Of a stretch of 64,000 nt of DNA, positions 1 through 10,621 are shown one piece after another. Below the pieces are notes generated by a model. It had not been told where the DNA came from. It did no database searches and worked only from the letters and a program-made list of their open reading frames with translations. Every line of letters starts with the position of its first letter. Positions within the stretch are counted from its first letter, which is position 1. The DNA lies in NCBI GenBank assembly GCA_021018815.1, contig JAITYX010000004.1, positions 9,805,501 to 9,869,500 on the forward strand. Direction: 5' to 3'. The stretch is from Talinum fruticosum. Its lineage: Eukaryota > Streptophyta > Magnoliopsida > Caryophyllales > Talinaceae. Both the position numbers and the translations under genes were made by a program.

Positions 1-140
1 CAGTCCTTATTTGGTCTGGCCAGGTTCGGTCCTATCTAAGACCCAATTTTAATCAGCCCAGTCTTCGGTCTTAGGTTTCCCTTTATTCAGTCTTCCGGCT
101 AGGTCGGTCTGGTTTGATCATGGACTGATGAACAACCCTA
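1..140. mobile_element. End of a hAT-like MITE, cut by the window start
   Basis: The segment is rich in GGTC/CCGGTC-like words and stops at an end reading CAACCCTA near 140. That is the complement of TAGGGTTG, a typical hAT-MITE terminus. The other end lies outside the window, so the 8-base duplication (expected GGCATACA at 141-148) cannot be checked. Confidence 0.4.
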
Positions 141-576
141 GGCATACATAAAAAGGAGTGATCATGATTCATAAAGTTAAAGTGATCTCAGAGGTCAAAG
201 GCTCATAGGTTATGGCTCTGAAAACAAAGTAATACTGAAAATTAATCACCAATTTGTATCCCACCTAAACTCAAAATGATAAGACCTGAACACAACATAC
301 CTGATGATAACTTGACGCAAGAGTAACCCGAGTAACCCGATCTAAATTGGTTAAACCGAACTTGAATTAACCCAATACTTAAAAACCTGTAATGACCAAC
401 ACTCGTATGGGCAAACCCATATTTGACCGGACTAATAATGTGTGGATTCCTTAAATCAATTACCGATTGTATTTACAACGGATACTAATTACATATTGTC
501 TACCAAAGGCTCATTCCTTTCATTAGAAGCAAAAGTTGAGTTTATGTGTCCTTTTATTTTATTTTTTTGAATGAAT

Positions 577-648
<72 letters not shown>

Positions 649-1089
649 TATCTTAAGCAACCCTTCTCATAAGGACATCCAAGATATATCAGAGGAAAAG
701 AAAGGGAAAGGGCTAGAATCTCAAACATGGGGAAATGGATCTTATACACCAAGTGTGCCATCCAATTGGTCGTTAAAATTTCTGCTCAATAAATACGATG
801 AATGGTAGTGTGCTGGAAATATGTAATGATCTTCTGAATGCCAGTAGTTTCTTGTAACCTCATTCTAAATGTCATCGCTTCGACAATAATAATAGATGTA
901 GTACCTAAATTGTTAGCCCCTGCTTGGATTAGATAGAAATCCCGTAATATACGAACCAACTGTTATTTTATTATTGATAACAAATCCATCAAAATTTAAC
1001 TTGAAAAAGCCTCCATAAAAAGTTCACCAAATATGTTGTCGCTTGTTGTTTTTCACCGATGAGGCTTTTACTTCCTGGCATATTAAACT
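141..1089. other. Intergenic; right part paralogous to 47304-47640
   Basis: No gene is visible. From about 745 onward the sequence follows 47304-47640 (shared words such as GTAGTGTGCTGGAAATATG and ATAATAATAGATGTAGTACC). It forms the left edge of a large duplication within the window. A long AT microsatellite sits at 581-644. Confidence 0.6.
581..644. repeat. (AT)n microsatellite
   Basis: About 64 bases of uninterrupted TA dinucleotides. Confidence 0.95.
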
Positions 1090-1106
1090 ACGATCTTGTT
1101 GTCATG

Positions 1107-1323
1107 TTTTTTTTTATTTTTATGGGTAAGCGGGCCACTTGTTGGGCCCCTATCTCAGGGAAAGTCCAACAAGCTTAACAGGCCGAGAGGGATAGGGGTG
1201 TCAAGTCCAATCCTCCACCACACACAATATCCTCACAATTGAGGAATATTGCTCCCCGCATACGAACCCGGGGGAGTGGGTGGAGGATAGAGTCGCTGCC
1301 ATCATGCCACCGACCTCCCGGAC
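1107..1323 (-). mobile_element. tRNA-derived SINE
   Basis: A block of about 217 bp is flanked by a perfect 17-base duplication, ACGATCTTGTTGTCATG, at 1090-1106 and 1324-1340. On the minus strand it begins GTCCGGGAGGTCGG, contains a pol III A-box-like TGGCATGATGG and a B-box-like GGTTCGTATGC, and ends in an A-rich tail (the T-run at 1107-1115 on the plus strand). The matching region of the duplicated copy near 47640 lacks it. Long duplication, A-tail and promoter boxes together define a SINE. I cannot name the family. Confidence 0.85.
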
Positions 1324-1340
1324 ACGATCTTGTTGTCATG

Positions 1341-2161
1341 TGTCCTCTCATTAGTATGTACATTCCTTGCTAGTTGTATACAACATGTTTAAACCATTTT
1401 ATGTATAGTTTTTGTTTGATTTCTTCTCTAGTCCATTTTAGTACATGTAATAGCGTTTTCTAAATACACCAATACTAATATGATGCTCCTACTACACTAT
1501 TGGAATTTGGATCTTCTCTTTCCCGACCCCACCCCCAAAAAAAAAGAAAAAAATCTCTGTTGGTTTTTTTTTTACCTCTATATTTGAAGCTAATTATCTA
1601 TTAAGTTAATTAAGATTGATTGTATATCCTTTTAAGGGCTTCTTTGTTTTGTCTGTTATGATTAGTTGTTGTATTTGTTATGAGCTGTTATAATTACTTA
1701 TTATGTATTTTTATAAGATATTATGAACTGCTAATTAGATGTTATACCTATTGTGAGTTATTACGAGCGATTAACATACCGTTAGTTAGTGATATTATTC
1801 GTCGTGTATTTTATAACAAAAAATATTGATCATTAATGATTATTTGAAAATAGTTTTTTTGCTAATCTATTTAATTTTTATATGGTTACAAATTTTTATT
1901 TTGTTTGGTAATAGTATTTTATTTTTGGGGAAAAAATAGCTTCCAATAATACACATCAAAAAATTAAAAACATATAATTATAAAAATTAACAAAAAACCC
2001 CAACAATTATGAACTGAAAAATTAACAAAAACAACCCAAACAAAATTTAACCAAAAAAAAAACCCAACAATTCCTATCATTTCTATCCAAAAAAATAAAA
2101 AATAAAACACTACCTATCTCAAAATCAATACCTACACCAAAAATGAAAACAATACCTATCT
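1341..2161. other. Intergenic, AT-rich; first part paralogous to 47650-47850
   Basis: No gene is seen. At 1645-1810 there are degenerate direct and inverted words around TTATGAGTTGTTAT. Similar stretches occur at 5030-5240, 12870-13040 and 54540-54700, so this is probably a dispersed AT-rich repeat. Positions 1920-2160 are A/C-rich low-complexity sequence. Confidence 0.5.
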
Positions 2162-2166
2162 CTTTC

Positions 2167-4931
2167 GTAACGCCTCCAATCACCATTACTTAATAATCCC
2201 TTCATTAGGGACTGTTACGTAAGGTCGCAGCTGAAGGTAACAATCGAAGGCGTTACCGCCGTCCTAAAAAAATAGGACAAGGCTAAATAATTGAAATAAA
2301 ATGAAATACGGTCTGTGCATCCACCGTTATATTTCCAATGATACTGTTAGGAGTAACTACTTATTACCCAAGTAGCTAGGTCATCCCAAAACATAGGTTA
2401 CTGGTTTAGCAACGTAATATTTATACAACCTAGACTTTTGTCTAGTCCACAAATTAATATACGACGTACAATAATTCCCAAGGCCATACCTAACCCCGGT
2501 TGAAGGTAAAATCACTGTGAGCGTCTATGTACCTTTAGATTTGCGAGTGTCACGTGGCTGGCTAGGGTCTGCCTTCGTCGAGACTTAGTAAATGGTTGAT
2601 TGTTCACCAATGCTTCTTCCTAAAACAAAAACAGTAAAATATTTGGAAGAGTGAGTCGAAACTCGATCACGAACATTCCCGCACTATAAAATAACTTTGA
2701 AGAATATATTGATTGAGCGCGCACATTTCAATTTATTTTAGTTTGAAATCGGGGAGAGAATATAAGTAAAATTGCTTGCCGGTTATTATCTGGAAGTGGA
2801 ACCCCTTGGTAATTGATACGATCGTTGAACAGGTGCACACCTCCCGGACCGACCGAGAATCCGACTTGAAGCCGCGCGGTTGGGCATAAGCCTTGATTAT
2901 TGATAATTGATGGGCATAAGCCCCGATAATTGATAATTGGCGGGGACCACTTAATTAGGTGGCAAAACTTGATTTGTAAATGATTCATTATTAGTTATAT
3001 ATATGAGAAATGTTGAGATTTGATGAAACATGTGAGTTTTCGAAAGGTACAGTGCAATGAACGTACTCGAACCGAGAATATTTGTTTCTCCCCTTTTGCA
3101 GAAATTTGAGTCACCAGCTATTCGGCAACGGAAGTGGCCTCATTTCTGTTTAAAATGGATTTCTCGGGTTAATGATGTTTTCTTGAGTTTTAATGCTTGA
3201 GTTTACATAAGCTTTAACAATTTATTTCATTTCCTATATTCGTATGAAAATCGATTAAACTAATGTTTGTATTACTCGGCTTTACTGCGTTGATTCCGTT
3301 TCAATTATTGAATACAATTTATATTAATTAAAGAGGTTGATTAGGCTAACTAAATACCCAATGTTGTTGGTGTTATTCGATTTGCTAGCTGACTTGGATT
3401 GAAAATGGTGTACGTATATATATGCACAAACACTTATTTATAACTCATTCCTCACTTCTTTGCACTCAAAGCTCATAGTCAAATAATTAATTAAACCGTC
3501 AAATGCCCTTCCATGGGAAGGTCTCATAATCTACTAAATTGCTCAAACTCATGCATATACCATTCTACGATCATAAGCATTGTTCTCCCAACAAATTTCA
3601 CATTCACAACCACTATTAGGTGTGCCTAATGCCCAAATCTCCCTCACACTTTTACACTTACACATTGCTTAATTTCAGTCTCTACATACGCATTCTCATT
3701 CATTTGCTCAATATAACCGTTTCCAACATATAATAAATCCATCAATTTACCCAATTCTATAATAAGCATCTCCCAAACTCATTCATTAATTCATAATCTC
3801 CCCATGAGAATCACATTTGTTCTTATTCAACAATACACAACCAATCCATCGAGATGCCACAACTCGATTATTCACACCAAATCGGATTTTCCCAAATTAA
3901 TCTTTGAGTTTACTCCACAAATATATTTCTAATTATGCTTCAATTTACAGTTATAATTGCTCAAATAGATAACGAAATTGATAATTTAGGGTTTAGAGTT
4001 TTACCTTCAAAACCAAGAGAGGGCAGCCAAGAGGAGGGTGGAGTGATGGCGGTACAGCTGGACTCAGGCGGCCACCGGCCAGCACCGGCGGCGAATTCCG
4101 GCGGTTGCAGCAGCCGGTGGTTCGCTGTGAAATGGCCCGCGGCAGGGGAACCGGGCCGCGCCCTGCAGAACGCGCGGAGAGCGAGAGCACGGGAGAGTGA
4201 GAGAGATAGAGGGAGAGAATGGTGACCGGCGCCGGTCTTCCAGCCGGCGTCGGTCGTGGCTGGGGCCGAAGGAGGCGACGCCAGCGAGAGGGAAGAAGCA
4301 GGGCGCGAGCGAGCACGCGAGGAAGAGACAGAGCAGTAGCGCGAGGGAGAGTGAGAGGGGCGCCTGTCGGGCGGCGCCTAGCGCCGGCTTCGGCCGGCGT
4401 GGGTGGCGTCCGGTGGCCGGACCGTGAGACGGCAACAGGAAGGTGGTGAGGCAAGGGGAAAGGCAGGGGAAGCAGAGGAAGCAGGGGAAAAGGGGAGAAC
4501 GAAGGAGCACGGGAGAGAGAGGATGAGCCCGAGATGTATTTTTAAGTCGCCTCACATTCGAGAGAATTCTCTCTGGATTTTTCTTTCAAAATATCAACGT
4601 CACTATTTTTATTTTGTTTTCATTTATTTATTCTCTTATTATCTGTCCGATTTTATGTAACTTACTTACATTGTTACGGTTATTATTATTTTGTTCGTGC
4701 TATTGCTAATAATGTTGTAAATAAGTTATACGATCTGTTTTCAAATATAATGCTTCGTTTAAATTTACAATTGCTAATATGAAATATTATTGGAGGCCAC
4801 TTCGTTACCTTAACTGCATACACACGAGATAAAAATAATTTAAATATAGAATACCGAATTGAAGTGCACGCGCTCAATGAGATTAGTCTCGTAATTGATA
4901 AGATAATGTGATTTAAGGTCGGGCTGTTACA
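2167..4931 (-). mobile_element. Probable solo LTR, 2.77 kb, minus strand
   Basis: The element is bounded by a 5-base duplication CTTTC at 2162-2166 and 4932-4936. On the minus strand it begins TGTAACAGCCCGACC and its other end reads GGCGTTAC, with the final A apparently lost. These are TG...CA type ends with an extended inverted repeat, and they resemble the ends of the larger LTRs at 17935 and 30003. No reverse transcriptase, integrase, primer-binding site or polypurine tract was recognised, so a solo LTR fits better than a full element. Internally 2705-2740 and 4855-4882 are inverted relative to each other. A non-coding LARD-type element is an alternative. Confidence 0.6.
4036..4545. other. 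GC-rich island inside the 2.77-kb LTR
   Basis: About 500 bp are strongly GC-rich (CCGGCG, GGCCGG, GCGCG words) in a window that is otherwise very AT-rich. Several overlapping open frames cross it on both strands, but their low-complexity Arg/Pro/Gly/Ala composition and mutual overlap mark them as composition artefacts. It is more likely the promoter/leader part of the LTR than a gene. Confidence 0.6.
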
Positions 4932-5050
4932 CTTTCTAAATACATGGTATTCAAACACTATTTATATAACCCATTATAAAAATATTTATATAACTTTTCA
5001 TACCAATATACAATTACCGTAATAATAACAATAACTATAACAATCACGAC

Positions 5051-5051
5051 A

Positions 5052-5105
<54 letters not shown>
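5051..5105. repeat. (AAT)n microsatellite
   Basis: About 18 copies of the AAT/TAA trinucleotide. Confidence 0.9.
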
Positions 5106-5699
5106 TACCGATTATAGTTCTTATAACGTGTATTAGTTGTTATGAGTTGTATTATAAGTTGATATAAGCTATTATAATCTATTATGAGTTATTATGATTA
5201 GTGCATAACTGTTATAAGTTGTTGGTTATTATAAACGCCAAAACGAGTAAGTCTAAAATAAAATTTTTTGTAATATTATTGTTTAAATAAGTCAAACGTC
5301 CCATTAAAATTCAAAATCGTTCCACGATGAATCATCGAATTCCATAATAGTGCACAATTTTAACCATGCATGGTTTGATGATTTTTTTTTTTGGGGGGAA
5401 GAGGGGGAAGAAAAACTCAATCGGCAATTTTATTCATATCTATCACTAAGCGTCACCTTAAGAGAGATTCTTGAAACGATGAGGATGTCATTGGCTTGAT
5501 AAAAAAGAATTTAAAGTATAGAACGAAAAGATGAAAGTGGTGGAGGGAGAAAATGTGAAATGAGTTGCGTACATTCAACCTCAAGTTGTAGAAAGCACAG
5601 AGAAGGGAAAAATAGTAGGGACGGGACAGGAAGAAACTTACGGTTGAAAATTTTACGGTAAAGATGTGACAACTATTTATTCTGTAGATCTATGTTCAA

Positions 5700-5955
5700 T
5701 TTTTTGAGTAGCTATGCTGGAAGGTTTGAAAGAATCTATGTCCAAAGTATTGGAGTATAGCATTCTTAGAATTAAAGTTGATGCGGAAGTTGAAGCAATT
5801 CAAAGACTCAGCAAAGAGGGTGAATTCAGCAACAGTAGCGAACCAATTTAGTACGTAGTTGCTCAAGTGAAGAATCTTCTGCGTAAACCTTGGAACATTA
5901 AATTCAATCACGTGATCAAACAGGTGAACTTAGCGACTTCGGTTCTTGCCAAGCT
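5700..5955 (+). pseudogene. RNase H-like domain fragment (RVT_3 type), degenerate
   Basis: The plus strand reads as a broken RNase H-like domain. It has an AMLEGLKESMSK helix, an RIKVDAEVEAIQRL strand with the acidic residue, then LYVV-AQVKNLL and FNHVIKQVNLATSVLAKL. The last part corresponds to the 'hv.Re.N..Ad.LAkl' end of plant RNase H-like domains found in LINEs and stand-alone copies. A stop codon follows EPI, and the region before the first helix is not open. It is a transposon relic or a host RNase H-like pseudogene. The duplicated region at 49 kb has no equivalent here but has a different RNase H piece at 51585. Confidence 0.5.
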
Positions 5956-6009
5956 CAATGAGGACCAGATGGACCGATGCAGATGCATATAATATGAACT
6001 TTTTCATAG

Positions 6010-6284
6010 GCTAGCAAAGAAACATAACCATATTTTCAAACAGGTATGTGAGAATTTAAACATTACGAAGGATTCAAAAACAACTTGAGTTAAACATAAA
6101 TAATGAGCAACGTGTTTTCCACTCTATTTATTTTAGTTATAACAAACAGGGTTACATATAGATGTGGTATGTACATCACATAACTTATTCCACTCAGATA
6201 CTAGTGAGCCAAATTAAAACACACAATAATTTTATTAAACAAGCAAGTAAGCCATGCAAATTGGAGCTTGAAAGCCTCCATAGA
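6010..6284 (-). other. 3' untranslated region and downstream flank of PR1-a
   Basis: Downstream of the PR1-a stop there is an AATAAA signal on the minus strand at 6231-6236, about 49 bases past the coding end. The same signal position is kept in the other PR-1 copies. The segment matches 49613-49877 downstream of PR1-c almost base for base. Confidence 0.6.
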
Positions 6285-6785
6285 TTAGTAAGGTTTTTGG
6301 CCAATGACATTGCCAGGAGGATCGTAGTTGCAGGTGATAAAAGTCCCTCCAGTGTTACAAACAACCCTAGCACAGCCAAGTCGAACCGAGTCACGCCAAA
6401 CCACTTGGGTGTAGTGCCCACATACTTGACCGTCGGCACAAGTATTAGAATCATAGTCATAGTTACTTCCCTCATCCACCCACATCTTCACTGCCCCGGC
6501 CGCATCAAGGGAATCATCACTCATCCAAGCTAGGTTCTCCCCATAGGGCCCGCTGGAGTGCTGGAGAGCACAGTCATTGATCCTTTGGTTGGCATATTGC
6601 TCGGCATAAGCTGCCACGTCATCGTTCCACTCCATGTCTGCAACTCCCACCACGGCCCTAGCCGCGTTGTGGGCATCCAGATAGTCTTGTGGGGAGTTTT
6701 GACCATGGCTTGGTTCAAGTAGGGCTAGGGTTATTATCATCATCACAATGCATGGAAATGTTACTAGGGTTTTGACAAATGCCAT
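6285..6785 (-). CDS. PR1: PR1-a: pathogenesis-related protein 1 (CAP superfamily), intact
   Basis: A single-exon gene of 166 codons from the ATG at 6785. An upstream in-frame ATG at 6806 is possible, but the start chosen gives a normal signal peptide ([10 protein letters not shown]..., cleavage probably before QNSPQDY). The CAP domain follows. It has the LDAHNAAR helix, [11 protein letters not shown], the signature [12 protein letters not shown] with its conserved His, and the C-terminal [15 protein letters not shown]. Six cysteines lie in the mature part ([30 protein letters not shown]), as expected for the three disulfides of plant PR-1. The tail [11 protein letters not shown] fits the CAPE1 peptide pattern PxGNxxxxxPY. 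In this family the product is secreted to the apoplast, binds sterol and accumulates in salicylate-dependent defence. It is nearly identical to PR1-c and belongs to the same cluster as PR1-b, d and e. Confidence 0.93.
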   Translation of the reverse strand: MAFVKTLVTFPCIVMMIITLALLEPSHGQNSPQDYLDAHNAARAVVGVADMEWNDDVAAYAEQYANQRINDCALQHSSGPYGENLAWMSDDSLDAAGAVKMWVDEGSNYDYDSNTCADGQVCGHYTQVVWRDSVRLGCARVVCNTGGTFITCNYDPPGNVIGQKPY

Positions 6786-6862
6786 TTTTTTCGTCTTATG
6801 ATTCACTAGAACAAGAAAAAGAGTAGATGAGTTGATGAAGAAATGGGCATGAGATTGTTGGG

Positions 6863-6951
6863 GTTTTATAGACCAGAATCGATGGGAATTTCTTTAGAAT
6901 TGACAGCATCTAGTGGTAAAACAATATTCAGAAAATCATATTTTAGGCTGT
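6863..6951 (-). promoter_or_regulatory. PR1-a core promoter: TATA box and conserved upstream block
   Basis: A TATAAAAC box on the minus strand (6863-6870) lies about 80 bases before the ATG at 6785. The block at about 6901-6951 (ATCTAGTGGTAAAACAATAT, then TCAGAAAATCATATTTTAGG) recurs in the same place upstream of PR1-b, c and d, in an orphan copy at 45735, and in weaker form upstream of PR1-e. Confidence 0.65.
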
Positions 6952-7392
6952 ATATTGGCTGCTAATAAATTTTTGGTGTTTGCAAATTGTTATTTCAATA
7001 GACTTCAAACTTATATTTAATATATAACCCCTTTTGTAATGAGGAAACTCATATTTTGAGGCTGCGCCCTGGAAATTTTATGACAATAATTTATATCAAC
7101 TGTGAATTGATAATGAGGATAATATTGTTCATGGTTAATACAAGTTCATAATCAACCCAAATTAGTCTAATGGAGAGAACAGCTTATTGGTTGGTACTTT
7201 TTTAAAAAAAAAAAAAATTAACGTACTGTCAACCAACTTTGAATTTGTAATATCATTTTTACCACCAATTGCAATTTTCAATGTCAATACGTTTGTCAAA
7301 TTTAAATTAATAGCAACTTTAACATCAATGAATACGGGAATCAAACTCAGGACCTAATGTAAGTTTCAATATGACTATTAGGACAATAATTC

Positions 7393-7462
<70 letters not shown>

Positions 7463-9040
7463 TTATGTATAAGATACTACTAAGACATCAAGTACGTATT
7501 TACCAAGAAATTTTGAAGAGTGAAACAAATAAAATGCTTCATAAAGTAGAATAAATCTATAATTGGTACTAGAAAACATTTCAGAGTGAATTTTTTAAAA
7601 CATTTTATAATAATGGCCATCAGTAAATTATTTGAATATATAAACGTTCATTTTTTTTAATCAAGTTATTTAGATACTATTGATTAATCGGCATGTAATT
7701 TGCGACTGTTTACTAGTTTGGTATTAGTAAGGAATGTAAAAACTGGTAACTAGGTCAGGTACTCAATTAATATAGAGAGAAATTCAAATATTGGTGAGTT
7801 TAGATTCAAATATTTTGGTGAACCGTTCTCTCAATAGTCAATAACAGCTTAGGGAGAATTGGGGCAGCTTTTAGAGCATCCACATCCATGATCCAAAATT
7901 TTAGTTTATGTGGGGCGTACACTCTCCACGTCATCTTATAATCAAATTTTTGAAACTCAATTATATTCATCACCTCTAAACCTCTTGAATAATTAAAAAA
8001 ATGTTATTCATAGAGCCTATAAATATACATATTTAATTTAGTTTTCTTCTTTAAATATGTAAACGCTGGGAAAAACAAAACAAAAAAAAAAGGAAAAATG
8101 ATGGAAGACGGAAATGGTGGCGGAATAAGTACACAAGCGATTATGCGGGCAGATCAACCTTGGGTTGAATGGAACGTGCATTGCGGCAAGATGGATCGGA
8201 TCACATGAAAAAAATTAGATAACAAGATCATGCGGTGATATCATGGACCTGGGACTTGTAGTCTCGACCATATGTAATTAGATGTGAGGGGAGGAGAAAT
8301 AAGAGGGTTTGAGGGATAAAAAAGAAAAACTAATTTTTTGATCATGTAATAATTTTTAGAGGGGGGCTAGACTTATTTTTGTTTCTTTTAAATAAAGGAG
8401 GAAATCAAAATATGTTGAGGGTATTTTTATATTTTTTATGCAAGCATGAAGCTCAATGCAGTCATATTTGAACCTAAATCTCTAATAACAACTTTTAAAA
8501 ACTTTTTAAACTGTGACAACTAAAATTGTAATTTAAAAACTAAAATTGGAACTAAAATTGACATAATATTTTATAGGTTATTGACACATGATACTCCATA
8601 TATCAAATTTTCAGCCAATTTAAAAGCAAAAATTATGATGAAATAACAACTCCATGGTATGCCTGGTGCTAAAGATTGATGACAAACTTATAATTACAAG
8701 ACACCATAAGAATGAAATAACATCTCTGTTCAACGTAGATCATCCCATAAAAAGTGCATAAGGACATATCTGTTCTTCTAACCTTTCAAGATGGACGATA
8801 TTGCTGGTAGCTTAAATTTTACATATATATTATTTGGTTAAGATTTTAAAATTGTCAATAAAAAAACTTCTTTATTTTAGTTATAATAAGAAACATAAGT
8901 ATGATTTTATTTATTTTAGTTATAATAAGCAAGCATTACATATATAGAGGGAGTATACATCAAATAACTTATTCCATCAAGATAATTTCAATAAAAACAC
9001 ACAATGATTTTATTAAACAACTAAGTGAAATTGGACCCGA
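6952..9040. other. PR1-a/PR1-b spacer with microsatellite and an inserted block
   Basis: No gene is visible. An (AT)n tract lies at 7398-7459. The spacer aligns in pieces with 50550-52370 (for example 7470-7560 with 50698-50790, and 8380-8420 with 51100-51140). Positions about 7870-8360, starting GAGCATCCACATCC, have no counterpart on the right and look inserted, but no clear terminal repeats were found. The AATAAA signal of PR1-b is at 9009-9014. Confidence 0.5.
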
Positions 9041-9049
9041 AAATCTTCC

Positions 9050-9552
9050 TTAATTAAAAGGGTTTTGGCCGATAACATTGCCAGGAGGATCGTAGTTGCA
9101 GGTGATAAAAGTCCCTCCGGTGTTACACACAACCCTAGCACAACCAAGCCTCACTGAGTCCCTCCAAATGACTTGAGTGTAATGCCCGCACTCCTTGCCA
9201 GGGGCACAAGTATTAGAAGCATAGTCATAGTCATTTTCCTCATCTACCCACATTTGGACTGCCCCTGCCGCGTTAAGGGAATCGTCACTCATCCAAGCAA
9301 GGTTCTCTCCGTACGGACTGCTGGAGTGCTGGAGGGCACAGTCATCGATCCTTTGGTTGGCATATTGCTCGGCATAGGCCGCCACCTCATCACTCCACAC
9401 CATGTTTCCAACTCTTGCCAACTCCCTTGCGGAGTTGTGGGCATCGAGGAAGTCTTGGGGGAGTTTTGGGCATGGCTTGGTTCAAGTAGGGCTAGGGTTA
9501 TTATCATCATAATGCATGGAAATGTAGCCATTAGGGTTTTGCTCAAAGCCAT
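9050..9552 (-). CDS. PR1: PR1-b: PR-1 protein, reading frame broken by one missing base
   Basis: The ATG at 9552 opens [16 protein letters not shown]..., a signal peptide identical in style to PR1-d. Near 9457-9461 the G-run encoding the SPQD stretch has 5 G where the reading frame needs 6, which shifts the frame. The rest of the CAP domain is intact in the other frame: [22 protein letters not shown] and [11 protein letters not shown]. The C-terminus is QNPFN instead of the usual PY. The copy differs from PR1-d at few positions, shares its promoter and has no other damage. It is either a very young pseudogene or an intact gene with a sequencing error. If intact it would be a secreted apoplastic CAP protein like PR1-a. 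Confidence 0.8.
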
Positions 9553-9631
9553 TGCTTTGTGATTTTGGTGTATATCGTAATAAAGAAAAGATGAGTGTTT
9601 TTTTATGAATGATAACATTAGATAGGAGGGG

Positions 9632-9720
9632 TTTTTATAGAGGAGAATGAGTGGAAATTTTATGGTAAAGGGCAGAATCTAATGGTAGAACAATATTCAG
9701 AAAATCAATATTTCAGACAT
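9632..9720 (-). promoter_or_regulatory. PR1-b core promoter and conserved block
   Basis: A TATAAAAAC box on the minus strand lies at 9632-9639, about 80 bases from the ATG. The conserved block (AATCTAATGGTAGAACAATA, then TTCAGAAAATCAATATTTCA) lies at about 9676-9720. Confidence 0.6.
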
Positions 9721-9963
9721 GGCTGCGAAATGTCATTCAAGTTTCAACAAAACTTCCAACTTGTAAGCAGTCTAACGCTTATTCTGATTAGGATAAATTA
9801 TTAACTAATGTTTTGAGGCTGCTAAGGACATTACGTATTGACAACTAAAATTAATTAATCGAATTGATAATATAACATATTATTCATGGCTAATACAAGC
9901 CCACAATCCACCAAAATTAGTCAAATTTCATCCATTACGATATGATCATCATATTCATTGTTA

Positions 9964-10567
9964 CTCCCTCCGTTTCACAATACATATCATTTTAACTAAC
10001 TTTTATCGTTTCACAATACTTGTCACTTTACAATTTCAATGACATATTAATTACTAGTTTACCAGTTTTGCTTTTATTAGTTATTTACTAGAAAATAATG
10101 AAGAGAGAAAGGGGGACACATACAACAAAAAAGTTGTTTTAAAAACGAAAAGTTTCGTCTCTAAAGTGTAAATTTTCGTCTCTAAAGTGTAAATTTTCGT
10201 CTCTAAATGAGTTTAGACACGAATTAGAAATGAAATTTCCTTTCGTTTCTAAACCCATTGTCGTAGATGGAGTTTAGAAATGAAAGCAAATTTCATTTCA
10301 ATTAGAAACGAATTTAGAGACGAAATGAATTCGTCTCGGATAGAGACAAAACATTTCGTCTTTAAATATGAAAATTTCGTTTCTATTTGAAATGAAATTA
10401 GCAACGAAATGAATTTCATCTCAGTTAGAGACAGAAATTTTCATTTCTAAATTAGTGTGTTTCGTTTCTAATAGAAACAAATTTAGAAATAAATTTACAT
10501 CGCTTCAACGGAGACGAATAACTTCGTTTCTAAATTAATATATTTCGTTTAATCTCTAATTTTGTGT

Positions 10568-10621
<54 letters not shown>

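Noticed and set aside
579..645. Open frame with a Tyr-Ile repeat on the minus strand (similar near 17199 and 59425)
   Set aside because: It is a translation of an (AT)n microsatellite.
1140..1330. Possible tRNA gene
   Set aside because: The A- and B-box-like words belong to a SINE with an A-tail and a 17-base duplication. No cloverleaf with a full acceptor stem was seen. No tRNA or rRNA gene was recognised elsewhere.
3993..4555. Several long overlapping open frames on both strands in the GC-rich island
   Set aside because: Low-complexity Arg/Pro/Ala/Gly translations, overlap in many frames and location inside an LTR point to composition, not genes.
6194..6533. Open frames on the opposite strand and in other frames of the PR-1 genes (also near 9173, 49797 and 52504)
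   Set aside because: Shadows of the PR-1 coding sequence. They recur only because the genes are duplicated.
7180..7370. Possible second SINE (T-run at about 7200, B-box-like GAGTTTGATTCCC on the minus strand)
   Set aside because: No target duplication and no A-box could be found, so the evidence is too weak.
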